Assembly: GCF_902506495.1 (NCBI RefSeq)
Contig: NZ_LR733267.1
Location: 434,001-498,000 of the forward strand
Direction of reading: 5' to 3'
DNA length: 64,000 nucleotides
Origin: Pseudomonas sp. 8O
Lineage (GTDB): Bacteria; Pseudomonadota; Gammaproteobacteria; Pseudomonadales; Pseudomonadaceae
Below are positions 60,167 to 64,000 of the stretch, piece after piece. Both the position numbers and the translations under genes were made by a program. How positions within the stretch are numbered: the stretch's first letter is position 1; each line of letters begins with the position of its first letter. Under the pieces are notes generated by a model. It was not told the DNA's origin, did no database searches, and saw nothing but the letters and a program-made list of their open reading frames with translations.

Positions 60167-60691
60167 TTACAAACGAAGACGGCCGCCACGCCGCTTGGCG
60201 CCGGCGAGCCCATGGGGAATGAGACTCTGTCGGTGATGGGCATGGCACAGGGCGATGCCCAATGCGTCGGAAGCGTCGATCTGCGGTTTCTGCACCAGCT
60301 TGAGCAGATGCATGACCATCATCTGCACCTGCTGCTTGTCCGCCGCCCCGGTACCGACCACAGCCTGCTTGACCTGGGTCGCGGTGTACTCGCTGACCTC
60401 CAGCCCTGCCTCCACCGCCGCGACGATAGCGGCGCCACGCGCCTGCCCCAGCTTGAGCGCCGAGTCGGCATTGCGCGCCATGAACACCTGCTCGATGCCC
60501 ATGGTCACCGGCCCATGGGTACGAATAACCTCGCTGACGCCGCGAAAGACGATCTGCAGCCGCTCGGCCAATGGCCCGTTGCCCGTACGAATGCAGCCCG
60601 AGGCCACGTACTCGCAACCACGCCCGGTATCGCGCACCACGCCATAGCCGGTAATACGCGAACCCGGGTCGATGCCTAGAATCAGGGTCAT
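60167..60691 (-). CDS. ruvC: Holliday junction endonuclease RuvC
   Basis: RuvC (174 residues) resolves Holliday junctions by paired nicks. The RNase H-like catalytic core has ILGIDPGSRITGYGVV with the first aspartate, GIEQVFMARN with the glutamate, and DASDALGIALCHAHH with the last acidic residues. It is the promoter-proximal gene of ruvC-ruvA-ruvB. A palindromic repeat lies upstream between it and yebC. Confidence 0.97.
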   Translation of the reverse strand: MTLILGIDPGSRITGYGVVRDTGRGCEYVASGCIRTGNGPLAERLQIVFRGVSEVIRTHGPVTMGIEQVFMARNADSALKLGQARGAAIVAAVEAGLEVSEYTATQVKQAVVGTGAADKQQVQMMVMHLLKLVQKPQIDASDALGIALCHAHHRQSLIPHGLAGAKRRGGRLRL

Positions 60692-60780
60692 ATCAGCAAC
60701 TGTCTATTTATCCAGTTGGCGAGTATACGGGGGTCCTAATGCGCCGTCACTCGTGACGCACCGGTAGAACCCGAGAAAAC

Positions 60781-60867
60781 CGTAGGGTGGGCGTAGGGTG
60801 GGCTTCAGCCCACCAGGGTTGTTTGCCATGCTGGGCTAAAGCCGATCGCCGCCCGTCCCACCCTACG
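60781..60867. repeat. palindromic repeat, GTAGGGTGGGC family
   Basis: It begins CGTAGGGTGGGCGTAGGGTG (the left unit is duplicated) and ends GCCCGTCCCACCCTACG, with an internal GGGCTTCAGCCCACC hairpin. A related unit lies at 1048-1084. It fills most of the yebC-ruvC gap. Confidence 0.75.
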
Positions 60868-60885
60868 TCCGGGCGACAAGCTGCT

Positions 60886-61635
60886 TCAGCCGAGCTGCTC
60901 CATGATCTCGTCGGAGACTTCGGCGTTGTGGTAGACGTTCTGCACGTCATCCAGGTCTTCGAGCATGTCGATCAGCTTGAACACCTTCTGCGCAGTTTCC
61001 AGGTCGGCAATCGGCGCACTGATCGAGGGGATCATGGCGATTTCCGCTTCCTCGGCTTTGAAACCGGCGGCGCTCAGTGCTTCGTTGACGGCATGGAACT
61101 CGGTGAAGCTGGTCGACACCAGGCCCGAACCGTCCTCGCCCATTTCCACATCGTCGGCACCGGCCTCCAGAGCCGCTTCCATCAGGGCATCTTCATCGAC
61201 ACCCGGCGCAAAGCTGATCTGCCCCTTGCGGTCGAACATGTAGGCGACCGAGCCGTCGGTGCCGAGGTTACCACCGCACTTGGTGAAGGCATGGCGCACT
61301 TCGGCGGCGGTGCGATTGCGGTTATCGGTCATCACCTCGACGATGATCGCCACGCCGCTCGGTGCGTAACCTTCGTAGCTGAACTCGACGACATTGTCGG
61401 CTTCGTTGTTGCCGGCACCACGGGCAATGGCGCGGTCGATCACGTCACGCGACATGTTGTTGGTCAGCGCCTTGTCCACCGCCAGACGCAGACGCGGGTT
61501 GTCCGCCGGGATCGGACCGCCGTGCTTGGCGGCGACTGTCAGTTCACGAATCAGCTTGGTGAAGATCTTGCCGCGCTTGGCGTCCTGACGCCCCTTGCGG
61601 TGCTTGATGTTGGCCCATTTGGAATGACCAGCCAT
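60886..61635 (-). CDS. yebC: YebC/PmpR family regulatory protein
   Basis: The 249-residue protein begins MAGHSKWANIKHRKGRQDAK and has the three-domain YebC fold, with TNNMSRDVIDRAIARGAGN and the acidic C-terminal part. YebC proteins act as transcriptional regulators (PmpR represses pqsR in P. aeruginosa), and some help ribosomes through polyproline stretches. Its place between aspS and ruvC is conserved. AspS-yebC spacing of 104 bp includes a terminator, so yebC may have its own promoter. Confidence 0.94.
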   Translation of the reverse strand: MAGHSKWANIKHRKGRQDAKRGKIFTKLIRELTVAAKHGGPIPADNPRLRLAVDKALTNNMSRDVIDRAIARGAGNNEADNVVEFSYEGYAPSGVAIIVEVMTDNRNRTAAEVRHAFTKCGGNLGTDGSVAYMFDRKGQISFAPGVDEDALMEAALEAGADDVEMGEDGSGLVSTSFTEFHAVNEALSAAGFKAEEAEIAMIPSISAPIADLETAQKVFKLIDMLEDLDDVQNVYHNAEVSDEIMEQLG

Positions 61636-61704
61636 AACTCACTCCATCTATAAGGTTTTACAATTGCCGGGGCGCAAGCACTTGAGTCTCTCCACCCCAT
61701 AACG

Positions 61705-61731
61705 AAGAAGCCTGGAATCACCAGGCTTCTT
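61705..61731 (-). terminator. terminator after aspS
   Basis: AAGAAGCCTGG and CCAGGCTTCTT form a perfect 11-bp stem with a 5-base loop, 8 bases past the aspS stop. The minus-strand tail CTTCTTCGTT is only moderately T-rich. Confidence 0.8.
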
Positions 61732-61739
61732 TTGCAGGC

Positions 61740-63515
61740 TTATTCGGCCTTGGCTTGCTCGCGCAGGCGGATGTGCAGCTCGCGCAGCGACTTGTTGTCG
61801 ACGACGCCCGGCGCCTGAGTCATGACGCAGGCTGCGCTCTGGGTTTTCGGGAAGGCGATCACTTCGCGGATCGAGCTGGCACCGGTCATCAGCATCACCA
61901 GGCGATCCAGACCGAAGGCCAGGCCGCCATGGGGCGGTGCACCGTACTTGAGCGCATCGAGCAGGAAGCCGAACTTCTCCTGCTGCTCTTCTTCGCTGAT
62001 GCCGAGCACACGGAACACGGTCTGCTGCATGGCCTTGTCATGAATACGGATGGAGCCGCCGCCCAGTTCGGTACCGTTGAGCACCATGTCGTAGGCGCGC
62101 GACAGCGCGGCAGACGGGTTGGCCTCCAGCTCCTCGGGGCTGCAGCTCGGCGAGGTGAACGGGTGGTGCATGGCGGTCAAGCTGCCGTCGTCGTTTTCCT
62201 CGAACATCGGGAAGTCGACGACCCACAGCGGCGCCCACTCGCAGGTCAGCAGGTTGAGGTCATGACCCAGCTTGATGCGCAGCGCGCCCAGGGCCTCGCT
62301 GACGATCTTGGCCTTGTCGGCACCGAAGAACACGATATCGCCATCGACAGCGCCCACGCGGTCGAGGATGACATTGATGTTGTCCAGCGGGATGTTCTTG
62401 ACGATCGGCGACTGCAAACCGTCAACGCCGGCAGCGCGCTCGTTGACCTTGATATAGGCCAGACCCTTGGCACCATAGATGCCGACGAACTTGGTGTAGT
62501 CATCGATCTGCTTGCGCGGCATGCTCGCCCCGCCCGGTACGCGCAGCGCGGTGACGCGGCATTTCGGGTCGTTGGCCGGACCGGCGAATACCTTGAACTC
62601 GACGTCCTTGAGCTGATCTTCAACATCAACCAGTTCCAGCGGGATACGCAGGTCCGGCTTGTCCGAACCGAAGCGACGCATGGCTTCAGCCAGAGTCATG
62701 TGCGGCAACTCGCCGAACTCGACATCCAGCACTTCCTTGAACAGGTTGCGCACCATGGTCTCGGTGATGTCCATGATGTCTTTTTCATCGAGGAAGCTGG
62801 TCTCGATGTCGATCTGGGTAAATTCCGGCTGACGATCAGCGCGCAGGTCTTCATCGCGGAAGCACTTGGCGATCTGGTAGTAGCGGTCGAAGCCGGCGAC
62901 CATCAGCAGTTGCTTGAACAGCTGCGGCGACTGCGGCAGGGCGAAGAAGCTGCCGGCGTGGGTACGGCTCGGCACCAGATAATCGCGCGCACCTTCCGGG
63001 GTAGCGCGAGTCAGAATCGGTGTTTCCACGTCGAGGAAGCCGTTGTCGTCGAGGTAGCGACGGATGCTCGAGGTGATGCGCGAGCGCAGTTTGAGCTTCT
63101 CGGCCATTTCCGGGCGACGCAGGTCGATGAAGCGATAACGCAGGCGGGTTTCTTCGCCAACGTCGGTGTACTCATTGAGCGGGAACGGCGGGGTTTCCGC
63201 TTCGTTGAGCACTTCCAGCTCATAGCCCAGCACCTCGATGGCGCCGGACGCCATGTTCGGGTTGACCGCGCCCGCTGGACGCAGACGCACCTTGCCGGTG
63301 ATCTTGACCACGTATTCGCTGCGCACGCGGTCAGCCTTGGCGAAGGTATCGGCACGATCAGGATCGAACACCACCTGGGCCAGACCTTCACGATCACGGA
63401 TATCGAGGAAGATCACCCCGCCATGGTCACGGCGACGATGTACCCAGCCGCAAAGGGTGATTTCCTGGCCATCCAGGCTCTCGTTCAACTGGCCGCAATA
63501 GTGGCTGCGCATCAT
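61740..63515 (-). CDS. aspS: aspartyl-tRNA synthetase
   Basis: AspS (591 residues, as in P. aeruginosa) is a class IIb bacterial-type synthetase. It has an anticodon-binding OB fold (residues 1-110), motif 2 (FRDEDLRADRQPEFTQIDIE), a GAD insertion domain (about 290-420) and motif 3 (GGLAFGLDRLVMLMTG). H31 in VHRRRDHGG is the residue linked with non-discriminating AspRS, which also charges tRNA-Asn in Pseudomonas. Two adjacent ATGs are possible; MMRSHYCGQL is the form in homologues. Confidence 0.96.
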   Translation of the reverse strand: MMRSHYCGQLNESLDGQEITLCGWVHRRRDHGGVIFLDIRDREGLAQVVFDPDRADTFAKADRVRSEYVVKITGKVRLRPAGAVNPNMASGAIEVLGYELEVLNEAETPPFPLNEYTDVGEETRLRYRFIDLRRPEMAEKLKLRSRITSSIRRYLDDNGFLDVETPILTRATPEGARDYLVPSRTHAGSFFALPQSPQLFKQLLMVAGFDRYYQIAKCFRDEDLRADRQPEFTQIDIETSFLDEKDIMDITETMVRNLFKEVLDVEFGELPHMTLAEAMRRFGSDKPDLRIPLELVDVEDQLKDVEFKVFAGPANDPKCRVTALRVPGGASMPRKQIDDYTKFVGIYGAKGLAYIKVNERAAGVDGLQSPIVKNIPLDNINVILDRVGAVDGDIVFFGADKAKIVSEALGALRIKLGHDLNLLTCEWAPLWVVDFPMFEENDDGSLTAMHHPFTSPSCSPEELEANPSAALSRAYDMVLNGTELGGGSIRIHDKAMQQTVFRVLGISEEEQQEKFGFLLDALKYGAPPHGGLAFGLDRLVMLMTGASSIREVIAFPKTQSAACVMTQAPGVVDNKSLRELHIRLREQAKAE

Positions 63516-63630
63516 GATCGTGTTTCGCTTCTCTAAGGTCTTGGATAGGTCGGGCAGCCCCCAACGCCCTGGGCAGGAGCTACACCACAGCGAACGTCCA
63601 ACCGTACGCCGCGCTTCGATAAAGAGCGGG

Positions 63631-63636
63631 ATTATA
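63631..63636 (-). promoter_or_regulatory. candidate -10 element for aspS
   Basis: TATAAT is read on the minus strand about 115 bases upstream of the aspS start. A good -35 box is not visible at the usual spacing, so this rests on the -10 hexamer alone. A second TATAAT, on the plus strand at 63679-63684, faces the HPt gene. Confidence 0.35.
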
Positions 63637-63713
63637 TAGCGTAAATCGTCATGACGCAGCCGCTCGGCAGATGGCTTCTATAATGAAGGGCGCCTCCTGT
63701 CTGGAGAACGACC

Positions 63714-64000
63714 ATGGCCCGACCCCATCGCAGCGACCTGCCCAGTGATCTGCTGGAAGACTTTCGCCTTGACGCCGCCGAGCAGTTTCCCCGCTGCGAG
63801 CAACTGCTGATCGAACTGGAGCGAGCGCCAAAGAGCACGGAACGGCTGCGCGAGCTGTTTCGCCTGATCCATACGCTCAAGGGCAATCTGGGTTACGTCG
63901 AGCTCAACGAGCTGATGCCACTGCCACAAGCCATGGAAGACGTACTCGATGCCCTGCGCTCGGGCCGCCTGACCTTCGACAGCCTGCTCGGGGACATATT
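63714..64000 (+). CDS. HPt-domain signalling protein (C-terminus beyond window)
   Basis: The frame opens with ATG at 63714, seven bases after GGAG, and runs off the window after 95 codons. The first 90 residues form a histidine phosphotransfer domain: helices with DFRLDAAEQFPRCEQLLIEL, then the phosphorylation site H53 in FRLIHTLKGNLGYVEL. HPt modules relay phosphate in CheA-like or hybrid kinases. Whether the full protein is CheA-like, or an HPt fused to another output domain, cannot be seen. A TATAAT lies 30 bases upstream. Confidence 0.8.
   Translation, partial: MARPHRSDLPSDLLEDFRLDAAEQFPRCEQLLIELERAPKSTERLRELFRLIHTLKGNLGYVELNELMPLPQAMEDVLDALRSGRLTFDSLLGDI

Noticed and set aside
61755..63536. 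A 593-codon open frame on the plus strand across aspS
   Set aside because: Exactly opposite the canonical aspartyl-tRNA synthetase gene; no ribosome site or known domain.

Overview
The window looks like a chromosome segment of a Pseudomonas species, most likely of the P. mendocina / P. oleovorans type. Base composition is GC-rich, many proteins read as close homologues of P. aeruginosa ones, and two stretches keep gene orders I remember from PAO1: the prc / EAL-CBS-GGDEF / FKBP / rdgC block and the tolQRAB-pal-ruv-yebC-aspS block. This identification is from memory and was not searched. There is no prophage, conjugative element or CRISPR array. The window is a dense core-genome region with short palindromic repeats in many intergenic gaps.

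Layout. 1-1.2 kb: end-truncated DUF899 gene and a YCII/DGPF gene. 1.2-7.4 kb: a GntR/UTRA regulator divergent from a six-gene operon (periplasmic binding protein, alkaline-phosphatase-superfamily hydrolase, two permeases, ATPase, HAD phosphatase), which looks like a dedicated uptake and breakdown pathway for an organophosphorus compound of unknown identity. 7.5-13.1 kb: LysR regulator divergent from a ureidoglycine aminohydrolase, then ahpC-ahpF, a MITE-like element and a quinone oxidoreductase. 13.2-22.3 kb: prc protease, c-di-GMP protein, a three-gene Sel1/unknown/HTH operon, an orphan binding protein, DUF1232, FKBP lipoprotein, tRNA-Asp, tRNA-Val, rdgC. 22.4-25.8 kb: central carbon metabolism, edd divergent from gap-mgsA with a HexR-type site between them. 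25.9-35.1 kb: ribosome rescue (arfB), membrane hydrolase, ABC exporter, DEAD-box helicase, small exported proteins, two DMT exporters, azoreductase. 35.2-42.3 kb: LysR regulator, alpha/beta hydrolase, cyclophilin, the fpr/finR redox pair, erdR, DMT transporter, DTW tRNA-modification enzyme. 42.3-50.1 kb: FadL porin, small exported protein, phosphoketolase, beta-CASP RNase-like protein, LOG-type protein. 50.2-64 kb: nadA, tRNA-Lys, queC-queE, the Tol-Pal envelope operon, ruvCAB, yebC, aspS and an end-truncated HPt-domain gene.

How the parts connect. Oxidative-stress functions recur (ahpCF, fpr/finR, azoR, quinone oxidoreductase). The Entner-Doudoroff enzyme Edd, glyceraldehyde-3-phosphate dehydrogenase, methylglyoxal synthase and phosphoketolase together describe flexible triose- and sugar-phosphate handling. 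Tol-Pal-CpoB is a complete trans-envelope constriction machine, and RuvABC is a complete Holliday-junction resolvasome. At least five families of palindromic intergenic repeats occur, one of them between ruvA and ruvB. The most open-ended features are the organophosphorus uptake operon with its twin operator-like palindromes, a roughly 90-bp inverted repeat between ahpC and ahpF, and a 163-bp MITE-like element.
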